From: Bolinopsis microptera
Taxonomy: Eukaryota > Ctenophora > Tentaculata > Lobata > Bolinopsidae
Assembly: GCF_026151205.1 (NCBI RefSeq)
Contig: NC_087076.1
Coordinates: forward strand, 14,741,675 to 14,805,674
Length of the DNA stretch: 64,000 nucleotides
Direction: 5' to 3'
In this document: positions 1-11,327 of the stretch, piece by piece
Position numbering within the stretch: the stretch's first letter is position 1
Layout: every line of letters starts with the position of its first letter
Made by a program: the position numbers and the translations under genes
Notes under the pieces: generated by a model
The model's input: the letters and a program-made list of their open reading frames with translations, nothing else
Told to the model about the DNA's origin: nothing
The model's database searches: none

Positions 1-892
1 GTAGGTTGTAAACCTACAAGAATTTTTCTCCTGGGGAGGTAACGTTACTTTTAAAAGAGGAACATGTTACAAAAAACCGGAAGTCTCCATGCTCCAACTC
101 TTTTATTTTCAAAGTTAAGCCCCGTCCGGTAAGGGTTTCTGGGGATTATGCCCAAGCTAAAAAATGTGCCTCCGAGTGAAATTGAGTTACGAATACTATA
201 CCTTGATGAAGGCCTGTGCTTCAGGAAAAAAGTGTCTCAAATCGTGCAGATTAATGTGCATAACTGACAGTGACTGGACTATAAGAGTTGACCATAGTTA
301 ATGGTCTGGTCCGGCGCGCGATACTTCATAGCACTTGCCATCTTAATTGACGATGTTAATTCATGGCAGCTCGGCGCGGCGCAGTAGCGCATCTCGCCGA
401 TCTAGCCAGGCACAGTAACGCATCGCGCTACAATTGCTACAATCGCTACAATTGCTACAATTGCCATCGGGCCTAACATTTCGAGAAGAAAGCGGCGCGC
501 GCTACTTCGAGGAAATTTAGACGAGTAATATCCGTCAAGGAGAACTAAATTAAAATACATTCGTGGCAGTTAAACCTCAGCACTTAACTAACATGATAAC
601 TTCCAGCATTAGAAATTACCATCACAGGACAACATGACACTTTAAAACTTTGATCATAACCCGAAGAAATATGGACAAAAATGAACAATTAGAACAAAAA
701 CCACACTCAAAGACTTGCTCTAACCATTGCTCTATCCAGAGCCCTTGCGCTTGCAGTAGCGCGCGCCCGCCTTGACTTGTGAAACAAGCGCGCCCGAAGT
801 GGCGCGAAAGCACATGGTTAGGTGAACTCTAACCAGAGCCCTCTCGCTTGCAGTAGCGCAGCGTGTCACGCAGTATACACATGGCTAATGGC
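1..892. repeat. GC-rich interspersed repeat cluster, no gene
   Basis: Positions 1-19 hold the motif GTAGGTTGTAAACCTACAA, an inverted repeat also found twice near 49.4 kb and, reversed, near 33.9 kb. Positions 422-467 carry about four copies of a 9-bp unit (acaattgct). Positions 350-410 contain a 'gacgatgttaattc...agctcggcg...gcatctcgccgatct' block that recurs diverged at 11520-11580. Short CpG-rich patches sit in AT-rich DNA. No open reading frame here looks like a protein. This is inferred to be nested non-autonomous repeats; boundaries cannot be fixed by eye. Confidence 0.5.
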
Positions 893-992
893 TATGTTTA
901 CTGGGCGGCGCTCAGCTCCTGTCATTCCGCCGAATCTTTATTCATTATGAACATAATATTTATTATGAACATAATAGCCTGGGGTCCCTTAT
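893..992 (+). repeat. Dispersed repeat shared with 49459-49545 (inverted)
   Basis: The stretch with 'tttactgggcggcgctcag', 'ctgtcattccgcc' and 'tatgaacataatagcctgggg' reappears on the opposite strand at 49459-49545. A 15-bp TATTATGAACATAAT unit is duplicated here. No coding potential. Two copies 48 kb apart mark an interspersed family. Confidence 0.6.
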
Positions 993-1052
993 AAGTAAGG
1001 CTATGTGAACTCAAAAACTGAGAAATCAGAAAGACTCTGTATTGTTGATTGT

Positions 1053-1152
1053 TTGATACATGTTTCGTATCCAAATATCAGAGATATTATTATTTTTCCG
1101 CCTTCGGCGGCGCGCGCTTCGCGCGCGAAAAGTGGCATGCAACGTATGTCAA
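1053..1152 (+). mobile_element. 100-bp MITE, copy 1, with perfect 8-bp TSD
   Basis: The element begins TTGATACATGTTTCG and ends GCAACGTATGTCAA, imperfect terminal inverted repeats. It is flanked by the direct repeat TTGATTGT at 1045-1052 and 1153-1160, a perfect 8-bp target-site duplication. A second copy at 12974-13053 has its own different 8-bp duplication, which proves mobility. Inside are two adjacent perfect hairpins with TTC loops (1098-1110 and 1111-1127). An 8-bp duplication fits hAT-type transposases, but the ends do not show the usual CAG start, so the superfamily is left open. Confidence 0.8.
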
Positions 1153-1174
1153 TTGATTGTGTATCCCAGGAACT

Positions 1175-1315
1175 TCATTGACGATGTCAACCCATCGAGA
1201 TCGTTTCTCTGCGAAGCAGAGCAACGATCGGCGATGGAAGAATGCTAGTTCGCGAACAGCGAAGCAAGAATGCTAGTTCGCGCGGTGCGTCGAAGCGGCG
1301 AAGTCCTCCAACCCA
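1175..1315 (+). repeat. Dispersed repeat shared with 34128-34270
   Basis: The block runs from 'tgacgatgtcaaccc' through a hairpin at 1199-1229 to 'gtcgaagcg...aagtcctcca'. The same order of motifs occurs at 34128-34270. The hairpin stem differs between copies but base pairing is kept. Inferred to be a non-autonomous mobile repeat. Confidence 0.55.
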
Positions 1316-1691
1316 GGAACCAACTATCATTGACGGATGTTACTCGTCTAAATTTCTTCGAAGTAGCGCGCCGCTTTCTTCTCGAAATGCCGCAAGTGCT
1401 ACGAAGTAGCGCGCGCTGGACCAGATCATTAACAATGGTCAACAACTATCATCGCTCATTAATCGGTTTGGTATCGACGCTACATACTTTTATTTTCCGA
1501 CTATAAAGCTGACTTAAGAAACCAGGAATTAATTTTGCCTTCCTAACATTATTAAATCGTTGGTTTTATTTATATATCACTTTATTTTATTTTATTTATT
1601 TTTCAAAACATTCCAGTACATTGTGCAAAAAGTTGGAAATTAAAAAATTTGGAAGCATGTAGGGATTTAGACCTGATATCGATCGCATATA

Positions 1692-1717
1692 GGGGTCGTT
1701 CACATATTACGTAATCA
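1692..1717 (+). repeat. Left TIR of the 9.5-kb element
   Basis: Twenty-six bases identical to the reverse complement of 11174-11199, starting with GGGG directly after the ATA duplication. A partial relative of this end (tattatgtgaacgacccc) is seen alone at 44243-44262. Confidence 0.85.
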
Positions 1718-1796
1718 GCCAAGGGGGGGGATTTCAAATGCTTACGGTTGATAATTCGGGGGGGGGGGGGGGGGTTTTGGTCGTTGATTACGTATC

Positions 1797-2358
1797 ACAG
1801 TGCTGGCAAGCACGACCGTTGCATTTATTGTGGGTATACTATGTTCCCCATTTACTATTATACCCCCTTTACTATTATACCCCCTTTACTATTATACCCC
1901 TTTTACTATTATACCCCCTTTGGTACACGTTACAAGCCTCTTTCGTGCACGCGAAGCGTGCACTCCGGCCGGAGGCGGCGGCCGAAGGCCGCCGCCTCCG
2001 GCAGGAGTTTTTCAGGCATTTAGACTCATCGGAAGTCGTTCGACAGATTTATTTTTAGTTCAAAACATTCTAATTTGATGTCAAAGATGACAGGAATAAA
2101 AAATAGTTACGTTGAGATTTTTAAGAAATTTGCATAAAATACTCGCCAGCACTGTTATACGAAATTCGGTAAAAAACCCAAAATCGCCATATTCAGGTGC
2201 CTTAAAAACCATGTTAAAATTGAGTTAGAGATCTGAAATTTTTTAGGACGTCTAGACGTTGACCAAATCGATTGCAAAAAAAGTTTCAAGTTTCAGGAGC
2301 ATCGGGAAATGGGTTTTCTAGAACCCCTGTTTTACGACAGATTGTCGTGATCACAGTG
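1797..2358 (-). repeat. R1 repeat, inverted diverged copy with minisatellite and hairpins
   Basis: Reading the minus strand reproduces the R1 unit of 4966-6250 (from 'cacgacaatctgt..' to 'cttgccagca..tgtga'). Between 1850 and 1922 it has a 17-bp minisatellite (tactattatacccccttt-type, four to five copies) where direct R1 copies have a single unit. At 1945-1963 and 1968-2002 it carries two perfect GC hairpins absent from the direct copies. No coding function is supported. Confidence 0.7.
1945..2002. repeat. Two perfect GC-rich hairpins with GAA triloops
   Basis: 1945-1963 is GTGCACGC-GAA-GCGTGCAC, an 8-bp stem. 1968-1983 (GCCGGAGGCGGCGGCC) pairs perfectly with 1987-2002 around a GAA loop, a 16-bp stem. 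Both close with C(GAA)G. They sit inside AT-rich repeat DNA and look inserted or grown in place. Confidence 0.8.
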
Positions 2359-4965
2359 CTGATTTAAATCGATTTGCAAAGTTGTATTTGTCAAAATCAG
2401 TTAAACTTAGATCGATGACGTCCATAAAATATACGTAATTATCCGATTAAATGTAACAAATGTTAAAATAATCTTAACCTGGTTCGAAATAACTGTATCT
2501 ATTTATACTTTTGAATCTACGGAACTCAAGTGTACATATCTGCAAAGCGTTTCATTTTAATTTACCAAAACCATAATATGGGTAGGTGAACACTGATTTA
2601 GCTCTCTTTTCCAAACAAGGAATGCTAAATTTGAGCGAACCGTGCCGCAAATAGAAATATGATATCCAAAATTGTGTTTTTATAAAGTCTGTCTTCAAAA
2701 AAGCCATTCAATAAGCAATATTTTACAAGACGGTAGAACTCCGGAATGAATGGAAAAGCGAGCGACCGATTCATTCCGACAATTTGCTTTCGGACGGTTC
2801 CAAATTCATTTTCTTTGTTGGAAAGAGACACTGGCAGCGTTCCTCTCCCAGATATGGTTTTCACGTGCAAACTTTGAGCGGACGTTGCGTGCGCATAAAA
2901 TATTGAATCACCATAAATTTTTGCATAGTGTTATTTAATATATAGTTTGATAAGCATGAAAAGTTTCAGAAGATTTCAAAAAGAACTTGGATCACAACGG
3001 GACTCCAAAGTTGGTAAAAATCGTGAAAATCAAAATTTTTAGCGATTTTAGCTATTTTAAATGAATTTGGGCGTGTCCCCACGTGTGCAACTTTTCGATT
3101 TTCAACTTTAAAACTAGCCTATAACACAATTTAGACCTTTAGGAAGCAAAATTGAGCTCCACAACCCAAGGGATGGCCCAACACCAGAGAATACTAATTC
3201 ACAACTTTTGTGTTTTTATAAAATTATTCTTCAAAAAAGCACAAACTTCAATAACGAATATCTTTATGAAGGAGCAAGGTAGGAAAACTTTCCGGTAGAT
3301 TTTCAGAATGCTTGAACAATTATCTAAGGTGAAAATGTCCTCAGATTTTGAATAAAATTACTCCTTAATGCTTTAAAATCGATTTGAAAAGTTGTTATTT
3401 TGTCAAAAATCAAGTTTTAAAAACACTTAGATCGATGACGTCATCAAGTGATGATGATGACGATAAATTATTTTTCGATATAATGTAAACTAAAGTATAA
3501 ACAATTATCTTTAAAACCTGTGGTTCGAAATGACTGTATCTTTTATACTTTTGAATCTACGGACACTTAAATGTAGGCTACAATTTACTGCAAAAGCGTC
3601 TATACATACATATATATATATTTGACCAAAACCCATAATCATGGGTAGAGTGAACCGCTGCCAGTGTCTCTCTTTTCCAAACAAAAGAAAATGATATTAA
3701 TTTGAGGAACCGTCCGCAAATGCAAATTGATACCGAGAATGAAATCGGTCGCTCGCTTTTCCCATTCAATAAGCTTTATTACAATACGTAAGCCGTGAAT
3801 GAATGGGAAAAGCGAGCGACCGATTTCATTCTCGGTATCAATTTGCATTTGCGGACGGTTCCTCAAATTAATATCATTTTCTTTTGTTTGGAAAAGAGAG
3901 ACACTGGCAGCGGTTCACTCTACCCATGATTATGGGTTTTGGTCAAATATCATCTCTTTTTGATTATAATGTCAGGATAATTTACACAGTCGAAACTTAA
4001 TAAGGAGGTAATTTCAACGATTTCGAAATTTTACCTTTGAAAATGTTTCCTTGTGTTTAGGTAGGCATATCTGTCAATAACAGACTGAATATAGCACTTT
4101 TTACTCATTCAAGTTGGCATTAAATTCATATATAATGCCATTTTAATATCGTGGGAAAGCAGAATATATTCGAAATCACGAATGAGCAAAATTCTCACCT
4201 TTCGCACGTGCAAACTTTGAGCGGACGTTGCGTGCGCATAAAATATTGAATCACCATAAATTTTTGCATAGTGTTATTTAATATATAGTTTGATAAGCAT
4301 GAAAAGTTTCAGAAGATTTCAAAAAGAACTTGGATCACAACGGGACTCCAAAGTTGGTAAAAATCGTGAAAATAACAATTTTTAGTGATTTTAGCTATTT
4401 TAAATTAATTTGGGCGTGTCCCCACGTGTGCAACTTTTCGATTTTCAACTTTAAAACTAGCCTATAACACAATTTAGACCTTTAGGAAGCAAAATTGAGC
4501 TCCACAACCCAAGGGATGGCCCAACACCAGAGAATACTAATTCACAACTTTTGTGTTTTTATAAAATTATTCTTTAAAAAAGCACAAACTTCAATAGCGA
4601 ATATCTTTATGAAGGAGCAAGGTAGGAAAACTTTCCGGTAGATTTTCAGAATGCTTGAACAATTATCTAAGATGAAAATGTCCTCAGATTTTGAATAAAA
4701 TTACTCCTTAATGCTTTAAAATCGATTTGAAAAGTTGTTATTTTGTCAAAAATCAAGTTTTAAAAACACTTAAATTGATGACGTCATCAAGTGATGATGA
4801 TGACGATAAATTATTTTTCGATATAATGTAAACTAAAGTATAAACAATTACCTTTAAAACCTGTGGTTCGAAATGACTGTATCTTTTATACTTTTGAATC
4901 TACGGACACTTAAATGTAGGCTACAATTTACTGCAAAAGCGTCTATACTATATAATATATATATA
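2359..4965 (-). repeat. Inverted R2 repeat copies
   Basis: Three blocks read as the reverse complement of the direct 1.55-kb units at 6249-10873: a truncated one (2359-2570), one of about 0.75 kb (2862-3620) and a nearly full one (3957-4960). Shared landmarks are 'gacgtcatcaag', 'cccacgtgtgc', 'ggcccaacaccagagaatac' and 'gcggacgttgcgtgcgc'. The two longer copies are about 98% alike by eye, so the duplication is recent. No gene is supported. Confidence 0.7.
3620..3956. repeat. Foldback module (about 145-bp arms, 27-bp spacer)
   Basis: The left arm (3629-3775) runs from 'accaaaacccataatcatggg' to 'tcgctcgcttttcccattca'. It returns as its reverse complement (about 3803-3948) after a short AT-rich spacer. 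Related modules with longer spacers occur at about 7272-7770, 8813-9323 and 10374-10873, and a decayed one at 2565-2855. The structure is that of a foldback element carried as part of the R2 unit. Confidence 0.75.
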
Positions 4966-6250
4966 GCTTCACGACAATCTGTTGTAAAACAGGGGTTCCA
5001 GAAAACCCACTTCCCGATACTCCTGCAACATGAAATTTTTTTTACAGTCGATTTGGACAAGGTCTAGACGCTCTGCAAAGTTTCAGATCTCTAACTCAAT
5101 TTTAACATGGTTTTTAAGGCACCTGAATATGGCGATTTTGGGTTTTTTACCTAATTTCGTATAACATGCTGGCGCGTATTTTGCGCAAATTTCTTAAAAA
5201 CCTCCACATAACTATTTCTTATTCCTGTCATCTTTAACATTGAATTAGAATGTTTTGAACTTAAATATACCTGCTGAACTACTTTCGATGAGTCTTAATG
5301 CCTGGAAAACAATAAAGGGGATATAATAGTATAGGGGGTACATAGTGTTGTGAATATAAGGGCAACGGTTATGCTTGCCAGCATTGTGATTATATAGCTT
5401 CACGACAATCTGTTGTAAAACAGGGGTTCCAGAAAACCCACTTCCCGATACTCCTGCAACATGAATTTTTTTTTACAGTCGATTTGGACAAGGTCTAGAC
5501 GCTCTGCAAAGTTTCAGATCTCTAACTCAATTTTAACATGGTTTTTAAGGCACCTGAATATGGCGATTTTGGGTTTTTTACCTAATTTCGTATAACATGC
5601 TGGCGCGTATTTTGCGCAAATTTCTTAAAAACCTCCACATAACTATTTCTTATTCCTGTCATCTTTAACATTGAATTAGAATGTTTTGAACTTAAATATA
5701 CCTGCTGAACTACTTTCGATGAGTCTTAATGCCTGGAAAACAATAAAGGGGATATAATAGTATAGGGGGTACATAGTGTTGTGAATATAAGGGCAACGGT
5801 TATGCTTGCCAGCATTGTGATATATCTTCACGACAATCTGTTGTAAAACAGGGGTTCCAGAAAACCCACTTCCCGATACTCCTGAAACATGACATTTTTT
5901 TTACAGTCGATTTGGACAAGGTCTAGACGCCCTGCAAAGTTTCAGATCTCTAACTCAATTTTAACATGGTTTTTAAGGCACCTGAATATGGCGATTTTGG
6001 GTTTTTTACCTAATTTCGTATAACATGCTGGCGCGTATTTTGCGCAAATTTCTTAAAAACCTCCATATAACTATTTCTTATTCCTGTCATCTTCAACATC
6101 GAATTAGAATGTTTTGAACTTAAATGTACCTGCTGAACTACTTTCGATGAGTCTTAATGCCTGGAAAACAATAAAGGGGATATAATCGTATAGGGGGTAA
6201 ATAGTGTTGTGAATATAAGGGCGACGGTAATGCTTGCCAGCATTGTGATT
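4966..6250 (+). repeat. R1 tandem array, three copies of 428-431 bp
   Basis: Copies start at about 4966, 5397 and 5825, each opening with 'cttcacgacaatctgttgt' and closing with 'tgcttgccagcattgtgat'. They are nearly identical. This array is the centre of the mirror arrangement: inverted R2 copies lie to the left and direct ones to the right. Confidence 0.85.
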
Positions 6251-9200
6251 CAGGGATAGACGCTTTGCCAGTCAATTGTAGCCTGTATTTAATTGTCCAT
6301 AGATTCAAAAGTATAAAAGATACAGCCATTTCCGACCACAGGTCTTGAAAATAATTGTTTACACTTTAGTTTACATTGTATAAACAAATTATTTGACGTC
6401 ATGAACACCCTTTGATGACGTCATCAAGTTAACCGTTTTTAAAACTTGATTTTTGACAAAGTAATAACTTTTAAAAATGATTTTACACCATTAAAAAGTA
6501 ATTGTATTCAAAATCTGAGGAAATTTTTACCTTAGATAATTGTTTAAGCATTCTGAAAATCTACCGGAAAGTTTTTCTAGCTTGCTCCTTCATAAAGATA
6601 TTCGTCATTGAAGTTTGTGCTTTTTTGAAGAATTTTTTTATAAAAACGTCAATTTTGCGATTTAGTATTCTCTGGTGTTGGGCCATGCCTTGAGTTGTGG
6701 AGCTCAGTTCTGCTTCCTATAGGTATAAATTGTGCATTAGGCTAGTTTTAAAGTTAAAAATCGAAAATTTGCACACGTGGGGACACGCCCAAATTGATAG
6801 AAAATCGCTAAAATCACTGAAAATTGCTGTTTTCGTCATTTTCTGTCAACTTTAGAGTGCCGTTGTGATTACAATTCTTCTTGAAATACTTTGAAACTTT
6901 GCATGCTTATCAAACTATATATAAAACAATTACATGCAAAAATTTACGGCGATTCAATATTGGATGCGCACGCAACGTCCGCTCAAAGTTTGCACGCGCG
7001 AAAGGTGAGAATTTTGCTCATTCGTGATTTCCAACAAATTCTGCTTTGCCACGACAGTTTAATGTCATTATATATGAATTTAATGCCAACTTGAATGAGT
7101 ATGAAGTGGCATATTCAGTCAGTGATCGACCGATATGCTTACCTAAACACAAGGAAATGTTTTTAAAAGAAAAATTTCGAAATCGTTGAAACTTCCTCCT
7201 TATTAATGAAGATATCAGTTTATATTTCGACTTTATAAAGTACCCTGACATTATAATCAAAAATAGATGATATTTGACCAAAACCCATAATCATGGGTAG
7301 AGTGGACCGCTGCCAGTGTCTCTCTTTCCCAAACAAAAGGAAATGATATTAATTTGATTGACCGTTCTCAAATGCAAAATGATACCGAGAATGAAATCGG
7401 TCGCTCGCTTTTCCCATTCATTTACAATTGTAATAGACTAAGAAAAACTACCCAAAAGCAGCTGTACTCGGCAATAAAGATTCAATAAACTTCAGTAGTA
7501 GTAACTACCACCCTTACCCCGAAATACTAGGTATCGACCCGAACGCAACCCAAAGAGATTTTTACAGCATCTGATTGATGTAATCAATCGAAACTTATTA
7601 CAATTCGAAAGCCGTGAATGAATGGGAAAAGCGAGCGACCGATTTCATTCTCGGTATCATTTTGCATTTGAGAACGGTCAATCAAATTAATATCATTTCC
7701 TTTTGTTTGGGAAAGAGAGACACTGGCAGCGGTCCACTCTACCCATGATTATGGGTTTTGGTCAAATATCTATATACATACATATATATATTCAGGGATA
7801 GACGCTTTGCCAGTCAATTGTAGCCTGTATTTAAGTGTCCATAGATTCGAAAGTATAAAAGATACAGCCATTTCCGACCACAGGTCTTGCGAATAATTGT
7901 TTACACTTTAGTTTACATTGTATAAAAAAATTATTTGACGTCATAAACACCCCTTGATGACGTCATCAAGTTAACCGTTTTTAAAACTTGATTTTTGACA
8001 AAGTAATAACTTTTAAAATTAATTTTAAACCATTAAGATGTAATTTTATTCAAAATCTGAGGGAATTTTCACCTAAGATAATTGTTCAAGCATTCTGAAA
8101 ATCTACCGGAAAGTTTTTCTAGCTTGCTCCTTCATAAAGATATTCGTTATTAAAGTTTGTGCTTTTTTGAAGAATTATTTTATAAAAACGTCAATTTTGC
8201 GATTTAGTATTCTCTGGTGTTGGGCCATGCCTTGGGTTGTGGAGCTCATTTCTGCTTCTATAGGTATAAATTGTGCATTAGGCTAGTTTTAAAGTTGAAA
8301 ATCGAAAAGTTGCACACGTGGGGACACGCCCAAATTGATAGAAAATTGCTAAAATCACTGAAAATTGCTGTTTTCGTCATTTTCTGTCAACTTTAGAGTG
8401 CCGTTGTGATTACAGTTCTTCTTGAAATACTTTGAAACTTTGCATGCTTATCAAGCTATATATAAAACAATTACATGCACAAATTTACGGCGATTCAATA
8501 TTGGATGCGCACGCAACGTCCGCTCAAAGTTTGCACGTGCGAAAGGTGAGAATTTTGCTCATTCGTGATTTCCAACAAATTCTGCTTTGCCACGACAGTT
8601 TAATGTCATTATATATGAATTTAATGCCAACTTGAATAAGTATTAAGTGGCATATTCAGTCAGTGATCGACCGATATGCTTCCCTAAACACAAGGATATG
8701 TTTTTAAAGGAAAAATTTCGAAATCGTTGAAACTGCCTCCTTATTAATGAAGATATCAGTTTATATTTCGACTTTATAAAGTACCCTGACATTATAATCA
8801 AAAAGAGATGATATTTTACCAAAACCCATAATCATGGGTAGAGTGGACCGCTGCCAGTGTCTCTCTTTCCCAAACAAAAGGAAATGATATTAATTTGATT
8901 GACCGTTCTCAAATGCAAAATGATACCGAGAATGAAATCGGTCGCTCGCTTTTCCCATTAATTTACAATTGTAATAGATTAAGAAGAACTACCCAAAGGC
9001 AGCTGTACTCGGCAATGAAGATTCAATAAACTCCAGCTTGTTCAATAAGTAATAACTACCACCCTTGTCCCTTACCCCGAAATACTAGGTATCGACCCGA
9101 ACGCAACCCAAAGAGATTTTTACAGCATCTGATTGATGTAATCAATCGAAACTTATTTATACAATTCGTAAGCCGTGAATGAATGGGAAAATCGAGCGAC

Positions 9201-10873
9201 CGATTTCAATCTCGGTATCATTTTGCATTTGAGAATGGTCAATCAAATTAATATCATTTCCTTTTGTTTGGGAAAGAGAGACACTGGCAGCGGTCCACTC
9301 TACCCATGATTATGGGTTTTGGTAAAATACAGATATACATATATATTCAGGGATAGACGCTTTGCCAGTCAATTGTAGCCTGTATTTAAGTGTCCATAGA
9401 TTCGAAAGTATAAAAGATACAGCCATTTCCGACCACAGGTCTTGCGAATAATTGTTTACACTTTAGTTTACATTGTATAAAAAAATTATTTGACGTCATA
9501 AACACCCCTTGATGACGTCATCAAGTTAACCGTTTTTAAAACTTGATTTTTGACAAAGTAATAACTTTTAAAATTAAATTTAACCCATTAAGGAGTAATT
9601 TTATTCAAAATCTGAGGAAATTTTTATCTTAGATAATTGTTCAAGCATTCTGAAAATCTACCGGAAAGTTTTTCTAGCTTGCTCCTTCATAAAGATATTT
9701 GTCATTGAAGTTTGTGCTTTTTTGAAGAATTATTTTATAAAAACGTCAATTTTGCGATTTAGTATTCTTTGGTGTTGGGCCATGCCTTGGGTTGTGGAGC
9801 TCAGTTCTGCTTCTTATAGGTATAAATTGTGCATTAGGCTAGTTTTAAAGTTGAAAATCGAAAAGTTGCACACGTGGGGACACGCCCAAATTGATAGAAA
9901 ATTGCTAAAATCACTGAAAATTGCTGTTTTCGTCATTTTCTGTCAACTTTAGAGTGCCGTTGTGATTACAGTTCTTCTTGAAATACTTTGAAACTTTGCA
10001 TGCTTATCAAGCTATATATAAAACAATTACATGCAAAAATTTACGGCGATTCAATATTGGATGCGCACGCAACGTCCGCTCAAAGTTTGCACGTGCGAAA
10101 GGTGAGAATTTTGCTCATTCGTGATTTCCAACAAATTCTGCTTTGCCACGACAGTTTAATGTCATTATATATGAATTTAATGTCAACTTGAATGAGTATT
10201 AAGTGGTATATTCAGTCAGTGATGGACCGGTATGCTTACCTAAACACAAGGAAATGTTTTTAAAGGAAAAATTTCGAAATCGTTGAAACTTCCTCCTTAT
10301 TATAATGAAGATATCAGTTTATATTTCGACTTTATAAAGTACCCTGACATTATAATCAAAAAGAGATGATATTTTACCAAAACCCATAATCATGGGTAGA
10401 GTGGACCGCTGCCAGTGTCTCTCTTTCCCAAACAAAAGGAAATGATATTAATTTGATTGACCGTTCTCAAATGCAAAATGATACCGAGAATGAAATCGGT
10501 CGCTCGCTTTTCCCATTAATTTACAATTGTAATAGATTAAGAAGAACTACCCAAAGGCAGCTGTACTCGGCAATAAAGATTCAATAAACTTCAGCTAATG
10601 CAATAAGTAATAACTACCACCCTTACCCCGAAATACTAGGTATCGACCCGAACGCAACCCAAAGAGATTTTTACAGCATCTGATTGACATGTAATCAATC
10701 GAAAATTATTACAATTCGTAAGCCGTGAATGAATGGGAAAAGCGAGCGACCGATTTCATTCTCGGTATCATTTTGCATTTGAGAACGGTCAATCAAATTA
10801 ATATCATTTCCTTTTGTTTGGGAAAGAGAGACACTGGCAGCGGTCCACTCTACCCATGATTATGGGTTTTGGT
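6249..10873 (+). repeat. R2 tandem array, three copies of about 1.55 kb
   Basis: Units start at about 6249, 7791 and 9346 with 'ttcagggatagacgctttgc'. Each ends in the foldback module. A 67-codon frame (6891-7094, 8432-8635, 9988-10191) is kept in all three copies, but it simply follows the high identity of the repeats and shows no recognisable domain. No gene is called. Confidence 0.85.
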
Positions 10874-10875
10874 AA

Positions 10876-11199
10876 AATTACGTAATCAACATTTTAATTT
10901 TTTACGGATTTTCGAAATACCAATTGGACAATTTTCGTTAATTATGTAATCAAAATTTTCGTTTTTTAAACCAATTTTCGTTTAGTAAGTGCTTTGCGAT
11001 TATTTCATTCATTAATCCGTTGTCTAATCTTGATTACGTAATATAGGAGGGGGTTCGGGTCTTGATTACGGGGGGGGGGGGTCAAACCTTGATTACGTAA
11101 TATTGAATATAGGGGGGGGGTTCGATCTTGATTGCGGTTGATTACGGAGGGGGGGTAAAAATTGCCAAAATATTGATTACGTAATATGTGAACGACCCC
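10876..11199 (-). repeat. Right subterminal repeats and right TIR
   Basis: From 11028 to 11173 short degenerate tandem motifs alternate 'cttgattacgtaatat' with G-runs of 5 to 10 bases. The 26-bp right TIR occupies 11174-11199. The left subterminal region (1718-1795) is similarly built, with a G8 and a G16 run. Confidence 0.75.
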
Positions 11200-11327
11200 A
11201 TACTAAAAATACTCTAGCACAATTGTAACTGCAGTTTTACAGAACTCTAAATGCTTAATATGAACACACTTGCAGGTACCACCCGTATTCACACTCAGAC
11301 CTGAGTTTAGTCATTCTCCGATACGAG

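Larger units (their letters stand above)
1692..11199. mobile_element. 9.5-kb non-autonomous TIR element with mirror-array interior
   Basis: The ends are perfect 26-bp inverted repeats beginning GGGGTCGTTCACATATTACG (1692-1717 and 11174-11199). They are flanked by ATA on both sides (1689-1691, 11200-11202), a 3-bp target duplication. Subterminal DNA on both sides holds poly-G runs and 'gattacgtaat' motifs. The interior holds, left to right: one inverted about 0.55-kb R1 copy, three inverted R2 copies (truncated to near full length), three tandem 428-431 bp R1 copies, and three direct about 1.55-kb R2 copies, each ending in a foldback module. No transposase or other convincing protein is present. 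A 3-bp duplication is compatible with PIF/Harbinger-type elements, but this is not shown. Confidence 0.75.

Noticed and set aside
6891-10191. A 67-codon frame conserved in all three direct R2 copies
   Set aside because: Conservation is no higher than in the surrounding non-coding repeat; no domain, no splice context, and the inverted copies do not keep it.
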